Assembly: GCF_000373145.1 (NCBI RefSeq)
Contig: NZ_KB890614.1
Location: forward strand, 62,001 to 126,000
DNA: 64,000 nucleotides
Direction: 5' to 3'
Source: Thermus oshimai DSM 12092
GTDB taxonomy: Bacteria; Deinococcota; Deinococci; Deinococcales; Thermaceae
The notes beneath the pieces were generated by a model that saw nothing but the letters and a program-made list of their open reading frames with translations, was not told where the DNA came from and did no database searches. Below, piece by piece: positions 27,890 to 37,496 of this stretch (its first letter is position 1; each line of letters opens with the position of its first letter). The translations under genes and the position numbers were made by a program.

Positions 27890-29625
27890 TGCGGGTCCTG
27901 GGGCACAGGATCTACTGGCGCTGGTACGGGGAGGTCCTCCTGGAGGGGGGCCTCCTCCTCCGCATGAGCGGGGACGCGGCCAAGTGGCTTAGGCCCGGGG
28001 ACCGGGTGCGCCTGGAAACGGAGGAGAAAAAGCCCATTCTGGGCTTTGACGAGTACGCCCTCTCCGGCGCCTTTCCCATCTGGCCCCCTTTTGAGAAGAC
28101 TTTAGAGCATGTGCGGGAAGGCCCCCTGGGAGGCGAGGCCTACCGCTACCGCCTGAGGGTGCGGGAGGCGGTCTACGAGGGGGACTTCGAGGCCATCGCC
28201 GAGCTGGAGCAGTACCACTACGCCTCGGAGAAGGAGGTGGTGGCCCTTTGGGCCTGCCCCCGCTGCCACAGGACCCTTCTCGCCAACAGCAAGCCCCTGT
28301 GCGACTGCGGGGGCGAGGCCCGCCTCAAGGAGATCCGGGGCTCCACCCCGGCGAGCCGCTTCCTGGTGCTGGAGCTCCGGGAGCGCCTCCCCTTTGAGCC
28401 CAGAATCCTCGGCTACCTCCGCCTGGACCCCCCCATCCCCCGCATGCACCGGAAGACCCCGGAAGGGGTGGAGCGGAACATCCGGGAGCGGATCTTCCCT
28501 CCGGACTGGTTCCACCCCACCTACGAGGGGGGGGCGGATTGGGAGGAAAGGCTCGCCCGGGTGGAGACCGCCGCGGCCCGCATCGCCCGGGTGGTGGTCC
28601 ACCCCGACTACCGCTCGGAGGGGTTTGGGGCCCTTCTCGTGGAGATGGCCTTGGCCTGGGCCCGGGAGCGGGGGGCCCCCGAGGGGCGGCGGGCCAAGCA
28701 CCTGGTCTACACCATCGCCCAGATGGCCCGCTACCACCCCTTCTTTGAACGGGTGGGCTTCCGCTACCTCTTTGACACCGCCTCGGGCCGGCCCGTCCTG
28801 GCCTACCCCCTCACGGAGGAGGCCCAGGCCCACCTGGAGCGCTTCCTCCAGGAAGACCCCTACGCCCGGGCCCACGGGGGGCGGCTTTTCCGCCCCCGCT
28901 ACGGCCGGGTGGAGGGGCTTAAAGCGCCCATCCGCCTGGAAGGGGTGCGCAAGGGCTACCGGAGCCTTTTGGACCTGAAGGCCCTTTCCAAGGAGGTGGA
29001 GGAGGCCCTCCTCGCCTTTGGGGTCAGGGCCCGAAGGCTGGAGCGGCTGGTCCTGAAGGGGGTGGACCTCACCATCCCCCCCGGGGCCCTGGTGGTCCTC
29101 TCGGGGGCCAGCGGGGCGGGGAAGACCACCCTGCTCCGCCTCCTCCTGGGGGAACCCCCCGAGGAGGGAAAGGTCATCCTCCCCCCGGGCCGCCTCGCCG
29201 CCCACATCCCGGGGGAGGTGGAGGAGCCTCTTGGGGACCTCCCCATCCTGGAGCGGGTGTACGGGGAGATGGGGGACGTGGGGGCGGCCATAGAGGTCCT
29301 GAACCGGGTGGGCCTTTCCGACGCCGTGCTCTACCGGGCCCGGCCCAAGGAGCTTTCCACTGGGCAAAGGGAGCGCTTCCGCCTGGCCCTTCTCCTCGCC
29401 AAGCGGCCCGACCTCCTCCTTATCGACGAGCTCGCCGCGCACCTGGACGTGCCCACCGCCCGCCGGGTGGCCCTGGGCCTTTCCAAGCTCCTGCGGGCGG
29501 CGGGGATCACCCTGGTGGCCGCCACCCACCGGCCTGAGGTGGTGCAGGCCCTGGACCCGGACCTCCTGGTCTACGTGGGCTACGGGGGGGTTATGGCCGT
29601 ACCTCGGAGAGGTCCACGAACATGA
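27889..29625 (+). CDS. ABC-ATPase fused to a GNAT acetyltransferase domain (COG2401-like)
   Basis: 578 aa, function unknown. An N-terminal domain of about 120 residues is followed by a zinc-ribbon-like CPRC...CDC (Cys123, 126, 138, 140). A GNAT-type domain (about 155-310) has the acetyl-CoA motif VVVHPDYRSEGFGALLVEMA. A C-terminal ABC ATPase follows, with GASGAGKTT (406-414), signature LSTGQ (489-493) and Walker B LLLIDE (509-514). There are no membrane segments, so it is not a transporter. ATG overlaps the proS stop (TGATG). Such fusions are known mainly from archaea; a role in RNA or nucleotide modification is speculation. Confidence 0.8.
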
Positions 29626-29956
29626 CCCGCCCGGGTCTTTTCGGCACGTAGAGGGGGCGCTCGTAGCGGAAGGCGTTTTCCAAGACCCAGGCGAAGAGGG
29701 GCTCCTCCCCGGCGTAGGCCCGGAGGAAGGCCTCCTCCGCGCGGTGCTTTTCCCCGTGGGCCAAAAGCTCCTCCACGGTAAAGGGCCCCTCCACCCCCAC
29801 CAGGTCCGCCTGGCCGATGAGCCAGCCCCGGCTTACGATGCCCAAGGGCCCCCGGTGGCGGGCCCTCCGCTTGCGGAGCTCCCAGGTCTTCTTCCCGTCC
29901 ACGATGAGGCTGGCGTAGGGCTCCTTTACGATGAGCCCCAGTTTGGGCCGTTCCAC
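29591..29956 (-). CDS. ASCH-domain protein
   Basis: 121 aa single-domain protein. The N-terminal pattern VKEPYASLIVDGKKTWELRK and a central Gly-rich strand are those of ASCH domains, a PUA-like RNA-binding fold; one branch (YqfB) hydrolyses N4-acetylcytidine. The catalytic residues of that branch cannot be assigned with confidence here. It is convergent with the ABC-GNAT gene (35-nt overlap) and divergent from nth over 23 bp. The GTG start is 6 nt after a TACAAT box. Confidence 0.75.
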   Translation of the reverse strand: MERPKLGLIVKEPYASLIVDGKKTWELRKRRARHRGPLGIVSRGWLIGQADLVGVEGPFTVEELLAHGEKHRAEEAFLRAYAGEEPLFAWVLENAFRYERPLYVPKRPGRVMFVDLSEVRP

Positions 29957-29962
29957 CTTTTC

Positions 29963-29972
29963 ATTGTAGAGT
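29963..29972. promoter_or_regulatory. Overlapping divergent -10 boxes between the ASCH gene and nth
   Basis: TACAAT on the minus strand (29968-29963) lies 6 nt before the ASCH GTG. TAGAGT on the plus strand (29967-29972) lies 7 nt before the nth GTG. They share two bases, so both cannot be melted by polymerase at once. Confidence 0.5.
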
Positions 29973-29979
29973 TGGGGGC

Positions 29980-30633
29980 GTGGGTTGCCCTAGGGAAGGC
30001 CTAGAGGAGAAGAAGGCACGGGCCCAGGCCATCCTGAAGGCCCTGAGAGGGGCCTACCCCAAGGCCCGCACGGAGCTCCACCACGAAAACCCCTTCCAGC
30101 TCCTCGTGGCCACGGTCCTTTCCGCCCAGGCCACGGACAAAAGCGTGAACCAGGCCACCCCGGCCCTCTTCGCCCGCTTCCCCACCCCAGAGGCCCTGGC
30201 GGAGGCGAGGGCGGAGGAGGTGGAGCCCTACATAAAGCGCATCGGGCTTTACCGCACCAAGGCGAGAAATCTCGTGGCCCTGGCGAGGAGGCTGGTGGAG
30301 GAGCACGGGGGGGAGGTCCCCCGGGACAAGAAGGCCCTGATGCGCCTCCCCGGGGTGGGGTGGAAGACGGCCACCGTGGTGCTGGGGGTCTTGGGGGTGC
30401 CGGGGATTGCGGTGGACACCCACGTGGCCCGCCTCGCCCGGAGGCTATGCCTTTCCCAGGCCAAGCGCCCGGAAAAGATCGGGGCCGACCTCGAGGCCCT
30501 CTTCCCCAAGGAGGACTGGGTCTTCGTCCACCACGCCCTGGTCCTCCACGGCCGCTACGTCTGCACCGCAAGGAAGCCCAAGTGCGCCGCCTGCCCGCTC
30601 GCCCCCCACTGCCCCAGCCGGGAGGGGGCGTGA
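29980..30633 (+). CDS. nth: Endonuclease III
   Basis: 217 aa HhH-GPD DNA glycosylase/AP lyase for oxidised pyrimidines. The helix-hairpin-helix LPGVGWKTATVVLG holds the catalytic Lys, and VDTHVARLARRL holds the catalytic Asp. The C-terminal [4Fe-4S] ligand set is Cx6Cx2Cx5C (CTARKPKCAACPLAPHC). The GTG start is supported by the -10 spacing. Its TGA overlaps the next gene's GTG. Confidence 0.93.
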   Translation: MGCPREGLEEKKARAQAILKALRGAYPKARTELHHENPFQLLVATVLSAQATDKSVNQATPALFARFPTPEALAEARAEEVEPYIKRIGLYRTKARNLVALARRLVEEHGGEVPRDKKALMRLPGVGWKTATVVLGVLGVPGIAVDTHVARLARRLCLSQAKRPEKIGADLEALFPKEDWVFVHHALVLHGRYVCTARKPKCAACPLAPHCPSREGA

Positions 30634-31733
30634 TACCGAGGCTCCTCCTCGCCAGCTTCCTCTGGTCCTTGGGGGCCAACCTGGTCTACTTCTTCCTGAA
30701 CTTCCACCTCGAGGCCCTGGGCTTCTCCCGCGAGGCCATCGGCCTGGCCCAGGCCCTCCTGGTGGGGGTGGGGGTGGTCTTCGCCCTACCCTTGGCCTGG
30801 CTCATCCCCAAGCTGGGGTACCTGAGGAGCTTCTACCTGGCCTTGGCTCTCGCCCTTCTCGGCGGGGGGCTCCTCACCCTGGGCCTCCTCCCCCTCCTGG
30901 GCGTGGCCCTCTACGGCCTGGCGGGGGCGGCGCTCCAGGGGGCTTTGCCCGCCCTCCTCGCCCGGGTGGTGCCCGAGGGGGAGAGGGTCCGGGTCTTTAG
31001 CCTCCAGGCGGCCCTCACCACCGCCACCGGCTTCCTCTCCACCCTCCTCGCCGGCTTCCTCTCCGACCTCCTGGGGGCCCGCTCCGTCCTCCCCTTCGCC
31101 CTGCCCTTTTTCCTCCTGGCCCTCCCCTTCGTCCGTGGGGTGGCGGAGGGGCAGGGGGGCATCCCCCGGTTTGGGGGGCGGTTTGGGCTTTGGCTTAGGC
31201 TCTTCCTCCCCAACGCGGTCATCGCCTTTGGGGCGGGGCTTGTCATCCCCTTTTTGAACCTGTACCTAAAGGAGAAGTTCGGCCTCACCTACGGGGCCAC
31301 GGGGTTCGTCTTCGCCCTCTCCTCCTTGGCCACGGGCCTCGCCATGCTCCTCCAGCCCCTTCTGGTGCGCCGGGTGGGAGGGGTGGGGGCGGTGGTCCTG
31401 GTCCAGGCCCTCTCCCTCCCCTTCCTGGCCGCCCTGGCCTGGGCCCCGTGGCTTTCCCTGGTGACCCTGGCCCTTTTGGTGCGGGGGGCCCTGATGAACG
31501 CCGCGGGGCCGGTCTACGCCGCGCTGGTGACGGAGCGGCTTAGGGAGGAGGAGCGCCCCGGCTTTTTCCTCATGGAAGGGGCCCTTTGGAGCCTTCTCTT
31601 CGCTTTGGGAAGCGCCCTTTCCGGGATGGTCCAGGAAGCCTTGGGCCTCACGGCCTTCCACTACCTCTTCGCCACCACCCTCACCCTCTACGCCCTGGGC
31701 ATCGCCCTCTGGCCCTGGGCCTTCCGGCGCTAA
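30630..31733 (+). CDS. Major facilitator superfamily transporter
   Basis: 367 aa, about 10-12 hydrophobic helices, with LGFSREAIGLAQALLVG near the N terminus and a central soluble loop (VAEGQGGIPRFGGR). The GTG start overlaps the nth stop as GTGA; longer upstream starts would run through nth. No substrate is suggested by sequence. The stop lies within the -10 box of moeA. Confidence 0.8.
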   Translation: MIPRLLLASFLWSLGANLVYFFLNFHLEALGFSREAIGLAQALLVGVGVVFALPLAWLIPKLGYLRSFYLALALALLGGGLLTLGLLPLLGVALYGLAGAALQGALPALLARVVPEGERVRVFSLQAALTTATGFLSTLLAGFLSDLLGARSVLPFALPFFLLALPFVRGVAEGQGGIPRFGGRFGLWLRLFLPNAVIAFGAGLVIPFLNLYLKEKFGLTYGATGFVFALSSLATGLAMLLQPLLVRRVGGVGAVVLVQALSLPFLAALAWAPWLSLVTLALLVRGALMNAAGPVYAALVTERLREEERPGFFLMEGALWSLLFALGSALSGMVQEALGLTAFHYLFATTLTLYALGIALWPWAFRR

Positions 31734-31736
31734 ACT
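31731..31736 (+). promoter_or_regulatory. -10 box of moeA
   Basis: TAAACT, 7 nt before the moeA ATG; its first three bases are the stop codon of the MFS gene. Confidence 0.45.
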
Positions 31737-31743
31737 GGGGCCT

Positions 31744-32958
31744 ATGCGGACGAACCTTAGCGTGGAAGAGGCCCTGGAACTGGTCTTGGAGGAGGCCCGC
31801 TTTGAGCCCGAAAAGGAGGTCCTTCCCCTACCCGAGGCCTTTGGCCGCGTCCTGGCGGAAGACCTGGTCTCTTTGGTGGACCACCCCGACCAGGACGACA
31901 CCGCCATAGACGGCTACGCCTGCCGGGAGGAGGACACCCTCTCGGCCTCCCCGGAAAACCCCGTGCGCCTTAGGGTGGTGGGGGAGGCCCCCGCGGGGAA
32001 GCCCTTCCTGGGGGAGGTGAAAAGGGGGGAGGCGGTGGCGGTCTACACCGGGGCCCCCATCCCCACGGGGGCGGACGCGGTGGTGCGGGTGGAGGACACG
32101 AAAAGGGAAGGGGAGTGGGTCCTCCTCTATGCCCCCGCGAGCCCCAAGGACATCCGGCCCAGGGGGGACGACCTGAAGAAGGGGGAGGTCTACCTCCGCC
32201 GGGGGGACCTCCTCACCCCGGGCCGCCTGGCCCTGGCCGCGGCCATGGGCCACCCCCGCCTTCCGGTGTTCCGGAGGCCCCGGGTGGGCATCCTCTCCAC
32301 GGGGGACGAGGTGGTGGAGCCGGGGGAGCCCCTGCCCTTTGGGGGGGTGTACAACTCCAACGCCTACGGGCTCCTCGGCCTGGTGCGGGAGGCCGGGGGG
32401 GAGCCCGTCCTCCTGGGGAAGGTCCCCGACGACCCCAAGCGGCTCCTTGCCGCCCTGGAAGCCGCCCTGCCCCTGGACCTCCTCCTCACCTCCGGGGGGG
32501 TGTCCATGGGGGCCTACGATGTGGTGCGCCGGGTCTTGGAGGAGGAGGGGGAGGTGGTCTTCTGGAAGGTGCGCCAGCAGCCGGGGGGGCCCCTTCTCCT
32601 GGCCCGGCTTAGGGGGGTGCCGGTTTTGGGCCTCCCCGGAAACCCCGTCTCCAGCCTGGTGACCTTTTTCCTCTACGGCCGCCCCTTCCTCTTCCGCCTC
32701 TTGAAGCGCACCGAGGCCCCTTACGGGACCCTTAAGGCCCGGGCCCTTACCCCCTTCAAGGGGGCCAAGGGGAAGAAGGTCTTCCGCCGGGGGGTGCTCT
32801 CCTTTGAGGAGGGGCCGGTGGTGCGCACCACCGGGAACCAGTCCAGCGGGGTCCTGCGCTCCATGGCCTTTGGCAACGTCCTGGTGGTCCTCCCCCCGGA
32901 CCGGGACCTCGAGGCCGGGGAGGAGGCCACCGTCATCCCCTTGACTTTTGTTCCTTGA
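31744..32958 (+). CDS. moeA: Molybdopterin molybdenumtransferase MoeA
   Basis: 404 aa. N-terminal MoeA pattern with DDTAIDGYA, then GAPIPTGADAVVRVED, the MPT-binding domain with STGDEVVEPG and TSGGVSMGAYD, and PGNPVSS before the C-terminal barrel. MoeA inserts molybdate into adenylylated molybdopterin. No other Mo-cofactor gene is in the window. Confidence 0.93.
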   Translation: MRTNLSVEEALELVLEEARFEPEKEVLPLPEAFGRVLAEDLVSLVDHPDQDDTAIDGYACREEDTLSASPENPVRLRVVGEAPAGKPFLGEVKRGEAVAVYTGAPIPTGADAVVRVEDTKREGEWVLLYAPASPKDIRPRGDDLKKGEVYLRRGDLLTPGRLALAAAMGHPRLPVFRRPRVGILSTGDEVVEPGEPLPFGGVYNSNAYGLLGLVREAGGEPVLLGKVPDDPKRLLAALEAALPLDLLLTSGGVSMGAYDVVRRVLEEEGEVVFWKVRQQPGGPLLLARLRGVPVLGLPGNPVSSLVTFFLYGRPFLFRLLKRTEAPYGTLKARALTPFKGAKGKKVFRRGVLSFEEGPVVRTTGNQSSGVLRSMAFGNVLVVLPPDRDLEAGEEATVIPLTFVP

Positions 32959-33040
32959 ATCACTAACCTAAGAAGGTTTACGGGCATCCCCCTCTTCCTC
33001 CTTGGGCGTGCGGGTGAGGCCCGGAAAGGAACCGAAGAGG

Positions 33041-34567
33041 ATGGAGTTTGCCAACTTTCCCTTGAAGCCGGAGATCCTGGAGGCCCTAAAGGCCAAGGGC
33101 ATCTTTGCCCCCACCCCCATTCAGGCCGCCGCGTTGCCCATCGCCCTGGACGGGCGGGACCTCATCGGCCAGGCCCGCACGGGCACGGGCAAGACCCTGG
33201 CCTTCGCCCTGCCCATCGCCGAGCGCCTGGCCCCCTCTTCCGAGCGGGGCCGCCCCCCCAGGGCCCTGGTCCTCACCCCCACCCGGGAGCTGGCCCTGCA
33301 GGTGGCGGAGGAGGTGGCCTCCGTGGCCCCCCACCTCAAGGTGGTGGCCGTCTACGGGGGCACCGGCTACGGCAAGCAAAAGGAGGCCCTGGCCCGGGGG
33401 GCCGACGTGGTGGTGGCCACCCCCGGGCGGGCCCTGGACTATTTGGAGCAGGGGGTCTTGGACCTCTCCCGGGTGGAGATCGCCGTCTTGGACGAGGCGG
33501 ACGAGATGCTCTCCATGGGGTTTGAGGAGGAGGTGGAAAGGCTTCTTTCCGCCACCCCCAAGGAGCGCCAGACCCTCCTCTTCTCCGCCACCCTGCCCTC
33601 CTGGGCCCGGAAGCTTTCCGAGCGCTACATGCGCGCCCCCGTGCTCATCAACGTGGTGAGGGAGGAGGGGGTGACCTACCAGGAGGAGGCCATCCTGGCC
33701 CCCACCGACCGCCTGGGCCTCCTTTCCGACCTCCTCTTTGTGAAGGCCCCCAAGCGGGCCATCGTCTTCACCTCCACCAAGCGGGAAACGGAGGAGGTGG
33801 CCGCGGGCCTCCTCCAGGCGGGCCACCCCGCCCGGGCCATCCACGGGGACCTTTCCCAGTCGGACCGGGAGCGGGTCCTGAAGGCCTTCCGGGAGGGGGA
33901 GGTGCGCGTTCTCGTGGCCACGGACGTGGCCGCCCGGGGCCTGGACATCCCCGAGGTGGACCTGGTGGTCCACTACCGCCTGCCCCAAAGCCCCGAGGCC
34001 TACCAGCACCGCTCCGGACGCACGGGCCGGGCCGGGCGGGGGGGCGAGGTGGTGGCCTTCTATGGCCCTAGGGAGAAGCGGGAGCTCATGGCCCTGGAAA
34101 AGGCCGTGGGCCGCACCTTCCGCCGGGTGAACCCCCCCACGCCGGAGGAGGTCTTGGAGGCCAAATGGCAACACCTCCTGGCCCGCCTGGCCGGGGTGCC
34201 GGAGCGGGACTACAAGCTCTACCTGGACTTCGCCCAGCGCCTTTTCGCCGAGGGGCGGGTGGAGGTGGTGGCGGCCCTCATGGCCCTCCTCCTGGGCGGG
34301 GCCCCCAAGGAGAAGAGCCTCCTCACGGGGGAGGAGGGCTGGCGCACCTTTAAGGCCACCGGGGCCCGGCTCACCCTGCCCCGCCTGGTGGCCCTCCTCA
34401 AGGAGCGGGGCCTCGAGGTGGGGAAGATCCTCGAGGCGGAGGACGGCTTCTACGTAGACCTCCGCCCCCAGGATCTTCCCAAGCTCAGCCAGCTCCAGGG
34501 CCTTCGCCTGGAGCAGGCCAAGCGGGTGGAGGGGGTTTTGGCGGCCCCTGGCCCGAAAAGGCGCTAG
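33041..34567 (+). CDS. hera: DEAD-box RNA helicase Hera
   Basis: 508 aa. Motif Q FPLKPEILEAL..PTPIQ; motif I ARTGTGKT; Ia PTRELALQ; II DEADEML (VLDEADE); III FSATLPSWA; VI YQHRSGRTGRAGRGG. A dimerisation domain and an RNA-binding domain follow (about 370-508), and the sequence closely tracks the published T. thermophilus Hera, which binds RNase P RNA and 23S hairpins. The ATG at 33041 has a GAAGAGG RBS and matches the Hera N terminus; an earlier in-frame start is rejected. Confidence 0.95.
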   Translation: MEFANFPLKPEILEALKAKGIFAPTPIQAAALPIALDGRDLIGQARTGTGKTLAFALPIAERLAPSSERGRPPRALVLTPTRELALQVAEEVASVAPHLKVVAVYGGTGYGKQKEALARGADVVVATPGRALDYLEQGVLDLSRVEIAVLDEADEMLSMGFEEEVERLLSATPKERQTLLFSATLPSWARKLSERYMRAPVLINVVREEGVTYQEEAILAPTDRLGLLSDLLFVKAPKRAIVFTSTKRETEEVAAGLLQAGHPARAIHGDLSQSDRERVLKAFREGEVRVLVATDVAARGLDIPEVDLVVHYRLPQSPEAYQHRSGRTGRAGRGGEVVAFYGPREKRELMALEKAVGRTFRRVNPPTPEEVLEAKWQHLLARLAGVPERDYKLYLDFAQRLFAEGRVEVVAALMALLLGGAPKEKSLLTGEEGWRTFKATGARLTLPRLVALLKERGLEVGKILEAEDGFYVDLRPQDLPKLSQLQGLRLEQAKRVEGVLAAPGPKRR

Positions 34568-34590
34568 AGCGCCAAGCCATACAAAAGGAG

Positions 34591-34617
34591 CCCACCTCCC
34601 CCTTAGGGGGAGGTGGG
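34591..34617. terminator. Terminator between hera and tRNA-Arg (both directions)
   Basis: A 12-bp perfect stem (CCCACCTCCCCC / GGGGGAGGTGGG) with a 3-nt loop. On the minus strand it is followed by CTCCTTTTG, so it suits tRNA-Arg best; it may also stop hera transcripts. Confidence 0.75.
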
Positions 34618-34620
34618 GCT

Positions 34621-34697
34621 TGGTGCGCCCGGAGGGATTCGAACCCCCGGCCTAGGGCTTAGGAAGCCCCCGCTCTATCCTGCTGAGCTACGGGCGC
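34621..34697 (-). tRNA. tRNA-Arg (anticodon CCU)
   Basis: 77 nt including the encoded CCA. The acceptor stem is GCGCCCG/CGGGCGC, the D-stem GCTC/GAGC, and the anticodon loop TTCCTAA gives CCT for AGG codons. The T-loop is TTCGAAT. A promoter and a terminator flank it. Confidence 0.95.
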
Positions 34698-34711
34698 CCA
34701 CACCTTTGGCG

Positions 34712-34740
34712 ATTCTAGCACCCGGGAAGGGCGAAGGCAA
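34712..34740 (-). promoter_or_regulatory. Promoter of tRNA-Arg
   Basis: Minus strand TTGCCT at 34740-34735, a 17-nt spacer, and TAGAAT at 34717-34712, about 14 nt before the tRNA 5' end. Confidence 0.7.
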
Positions 34741-34752
34741 GGCGTATAGTTT

Positions 34753-34781
34753 TTTCCGGGGCTAAGGGCCCTTTGTATAAG
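34753..34781 (+). promoter_or_regulatory. Possible weak promoter of the tkt operon
   Basis: TATAAG at 34776-34781 with a poor TTTCCG 17 nt upstream. The transcript would have a leader of about 65 nt before a good RBS (GGAGGGA). A weak core promoter would fit activation by CbbR, but no clear LysR box was found. Confidence 0.3.
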
Positions 34782-34851
34782 GGAGCTTTTATGGATGCCC
34801 CGGAGGGCTTGGCTTGTGCCCGGCCTCACGCGCCCTTAGCCTGGAGGGAAG

Positions 34852-36807
34852 ATGACCGAGACCAAAGACCTAGCCGCCCTTTCGGTGAACGCCATCCGCT
34901 TTTTGGCCATAGACGCCGTGGAGAAGGCGAGAAGCGGCCACCCCGGCATGCCCATGGCCATGGCCCCCCTGGCCTACCTCCTCTTCCGGGAGGTCCTGCG
35001 CCACCACCCCGAAGACCCCTTGTGGCCGGACCGGGACCGGTTCGTCCTCTCCGCAGGGCACGGCTCCATGCTCCTTTATGCCGTCCTCCACCTCACGGGC
35101 TACGACCTTCCCCTGGAGGAGCTCCAGCGCTTCCGCCAATGGGGCTCCAAGACCCCCGGCCACCCCGAGCGGGGCCACACCCCAGGGGTGGAGGTGACCA
35201 CGGGGCCCTTGGGCCAGGGGATCTCCACCGCGGTGGGCCTGGCCTTGGCGGAGAAGAAGCTCGCCCTGGAGTTCAACCGCCCGGGGCACACGGTGGTGGA
35301 CCACTGGACCTACGTCCTGGCCTCGGACGGGGACCTGATGGAGGGGGTTTCCGGGGAGGCGAGCTCTTTGGCGGGCACCTGGGGGCTTTCCAAGCTCATC
35401 GTCTTCTGGGACGACAACCGCATCTCCATTGACGGCCCCACGGACCTGGCCTTCACGGAGGACGTCCTCGCCCGCTACCGGGCCTACGGCTGGCAGACCC
35501 TGAGGGTGGAGGACGCCAACGACCTCTCCGCCCTCCAGCACGCCCTACGGCTCGCCCAGCTGGACGAGCGGCCCACCCTCATCGCCGTGCGGAGCCACAT
35601 CGGCTACGGCTCCCCCAAGCAGGACTCCCACAAGGCCCATGGGGAGCCCTTGGGGCCGGAGGCGGTGGAGGCCACCCGCAAGGCCCTGGGCTGGCCCTAC
35701 CCGCCTTTCGTGGTGCCGGAGGAGGTCTACCGCCACATGGACATGCGCCCGAGGGGCCGGGCCCTGAAGGAGGAATGGGAAAGGCGCCTCGAGGCCTACG
35801 CCAAGGCCTACCCTGACCTCTACGAGGAGCTCCTCCGCCGCCTCAAGGGGGAGCTACCCCCCTTGCCCGAAACCCCTCCCGCCTTTGACAAGCCCGTGGC
35901 CACCCGGGCGGCAAGCGGCCGCACCCTGGACGAGATCGCCCCCAGGATGCCCGAGCTCCTTGGGGGTAGCGCCGACCTCACCCCCTCCAACAACACCCAG
36001 GCCAAGGGGATGGCGGACTTTTCCCGGGAGAACCCTTCCGGCCGCTACCTCCACTTCGGGGTGCGGGAGCACGCCATGGGGGCCATCCTGAACGGGCTCA
36101 ACCTCCACGGGGGGTATAGGGCCTACGGGGGGACCTTCCTGGTCTTCTCCGACTACATGCGCCCCGCCCTCCGCCTTGCCGCCCTCATGGGGACCCCCAC
36201 GGTCTTTGTCTTCACCCACGACTCCATCGCCCTTGGGGAGGACGGCCCCACCCACCAGCCCGTGGAGCACCTCATGGCCCTGAGGGCCATGCCGGACCTT
36301 TGGGTGATCCGTCCCGCGGACGCCCACGAGACCTTCTACGCCTGGCAGGTGGCCTTGAGGCGGAAGGAAGGCCCCACCGCCCTCATCCTCACCCGCCAGG
36401 CGGTGCCCCTCCTTTCCCCGGAGAAGGCGAAAGGGCTCCTAAAGGGCGGGTACGTCCTGGAGGAGGACGAGGAGCCCGAGGGCATCCTGGTGGCCACGGG
36501 GAGCGAGGTCCACCTGGCCCTCAGGGCCAAGGCCCTCCTGAACGGAAAGGGGCGGCGGGTGCGGGTGGTGAGCCTGCCTTCTTGGGAGCTCTTTGAGGCC
36601 CAGCCTGCGGAGTACCGGGAGCAGGTTCTCCCCAAAGGGCTTCCCACGGTGGCGGTGGAGGCGGGGGCCAGCTTGGGCTGGGAGCGGTACGCCCATAGGG
36701 CAGTGGGCCTGGACCGCTTCGGGGCCAGCGCCCCCTACCCCGAGGTCTACGAGCGCCTGGGCTTCACCCCGGAGCGGGTGGCGGAGGCCTTGGAAGAGCT
36801 CCTATGA
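34852..36807 (+). CDS. tkt: Transketolase (Calvin cycle)
   Basis: 651 aa thiamine-diphosphate enzyme. The N-terminal [20 protein letters not shown], the ThDP-binding motif [15 protein letters not shown] and the C-terminal [20 protein letters not shown] are all present. In the Calvin cycle it regenerates xylulose-5-P, erythrose-4-P and ribose-5-P; it also serves the pentose phosphate pathway. First gene of the upstream cbb operon; the next gene overlaps by 4 nt. A purine-rich RBS precedes the ATG. Confidence 0.94.
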   Translation: MTETKDLAALSVNAIRFLAIDAVEKARSGHPGMPMAMAPLAYLLFREVLRHHPEDPLWPDRDRFVLSAGHGSMLLYAVLHLTGYDLPLEELQRFRQWGSKTPGHPERGHTPGVEVTTGPLGQGISTAVGLALAEKKLALEFNRPGHTVVDHWTYVLASDGDLMEGVSGEASSLAGTWGLSKLIVFWDDNRISIDGPTDLAFTEDVLARYRAYGWQTLRVEDANDLSALQHALRLAQLDERPTLIAVRSHIGYGSPKQDSHKAHGEPLGPEAVEATRKALGWPYPPFVVPEEVYRHMDMRPRGRALKEEWERRLEAYAKAYPDLYEELLRRLKGELPPLPETPPAFDKPVATRAASGRTLDEIAPRMPELLGGSADLTPSNNTQAKGMADFSRENPSGRYLHFGVREHAMGAILNGLNLHGGYRAYGGTFLVFSDYMRPALRLAALMGTPTVFVFTHDSIALGEDGPTHQPVEHLMALRAMPDLWVIRPADAHETFYAWQVALRRKEGPTALILTRQAVPLLSPEKAKGLLKGGYVLEEDEEPEGILVATGSEVHLALRAKALLNGKGRRVRVVSLPSWELFEAQPAEYREQVLPKGLPTVAVEAGASLGWERYAHRAVGLDRFGASAPYPEVYERLGFTPERVAEALEELL

Positions 36808-37496
36808 GGTTCTGGGTGGACCCCCTACCCCGCCCTGGGGCCTACCGGGAGGTGGCCATCGTGGTGGACGTGATCCGGGCCACCACCACCGCGGGGGTCT
36901 ACCTGGAGGCGGGGGCCGAGGCTCTGGTCCTGGCCCCCTCCCTCGAGGCCGCCCGGGCCCTCAGGCGCCCGGGGGAGGTCCTGGCGGGGGAGGTGGGGGG
37001 GCTTAGGCCCGAGGGGTTTGACCTGGGGAACTCCCCCAAGGAGGCGGAGGGGGTCCGGGGCCGGACGGTGGTCATGGCCACCACCAACGGCACCCGGGCG
37101 GCCCACGCGGTCAAGGGGGCCCGGGCCATCCTCTTGGGATCGTTGCAGAACGCCTCCAGCGTGGCCCAAAAGGCCTCGGAGCTGGGGGAGGAGGTGGCCC
37201 TGGTGGCCGCGGGCAAGGAGGGCCAGGTGGCCTTGGACGACCTCTACGCCGTGGGGGTCATCGGGGCTAGGCTGTTGGCCCTGGGGTTCCGGCCCGAAGG
37301 GGAGATGGCCCATCTGGCCCTCTTCCTGGCCCAGAGCCCGCCTTTGGAGGTCCTTTGGGTTTCCGAGGCCGCCCAGGCCCTGGAGCGGGTGGGCCTGGGG
37401 GCGGACGTGGCCCTGTGCGCCCAGGTGGACCGCCACGGGGTGGTGCCCGTCTTCCAGGGCTTCCGGGACGGGGGGATGGTTTTCGGGAGGGGCTGA
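36804..37496 (+). CDS. ComB-family (2-phosphosulfolactate phosphatase-like) protein
   Basis: 230 aa. The pattern [43 protein letters not shown] and [17 protein letters not shown] is the ComB phosphatase family. ComB acts in coenzyme M synthesis in methanogens, but bacterial homologues are often of unknown substrate. Its place between tkt and an aldolase, with overlaps on both sides, suggests it dephosphorylates a phosphorylated acid or sugar linked to the Calvin cycle. That is inference; phosphoglycolate would be one candidate. Confidence 0.8.
   Translation: MRFWVDPLPRPGAYREVAIVVDVIRATTTAGVYLEAGAEALVLAPSLEAARALRRPGEVLAGEVGGLRPEGFDLGNSPKEAEGVRGRTVVMATTNGTRAAHAVKGARAILLGSLQNASSVAQKASELGEEVALVAAGKEGQVALDDLYAVGVIGARLLALGFRPEGEMAHLALFLAQSPPLEVLWVSEAAQALERVGLGADVALCAQVDRHGVVPVFQGFRDGGMVFGRG

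Noticed and set aside
34791-35432. A long open frame over the start of tkt in another frame
   Set aside because: It is Pro/Gly/His/Arg-rich out-of-frame translation of GC-rich coding DNA; the transketolase frame has full motifs and an RBS.
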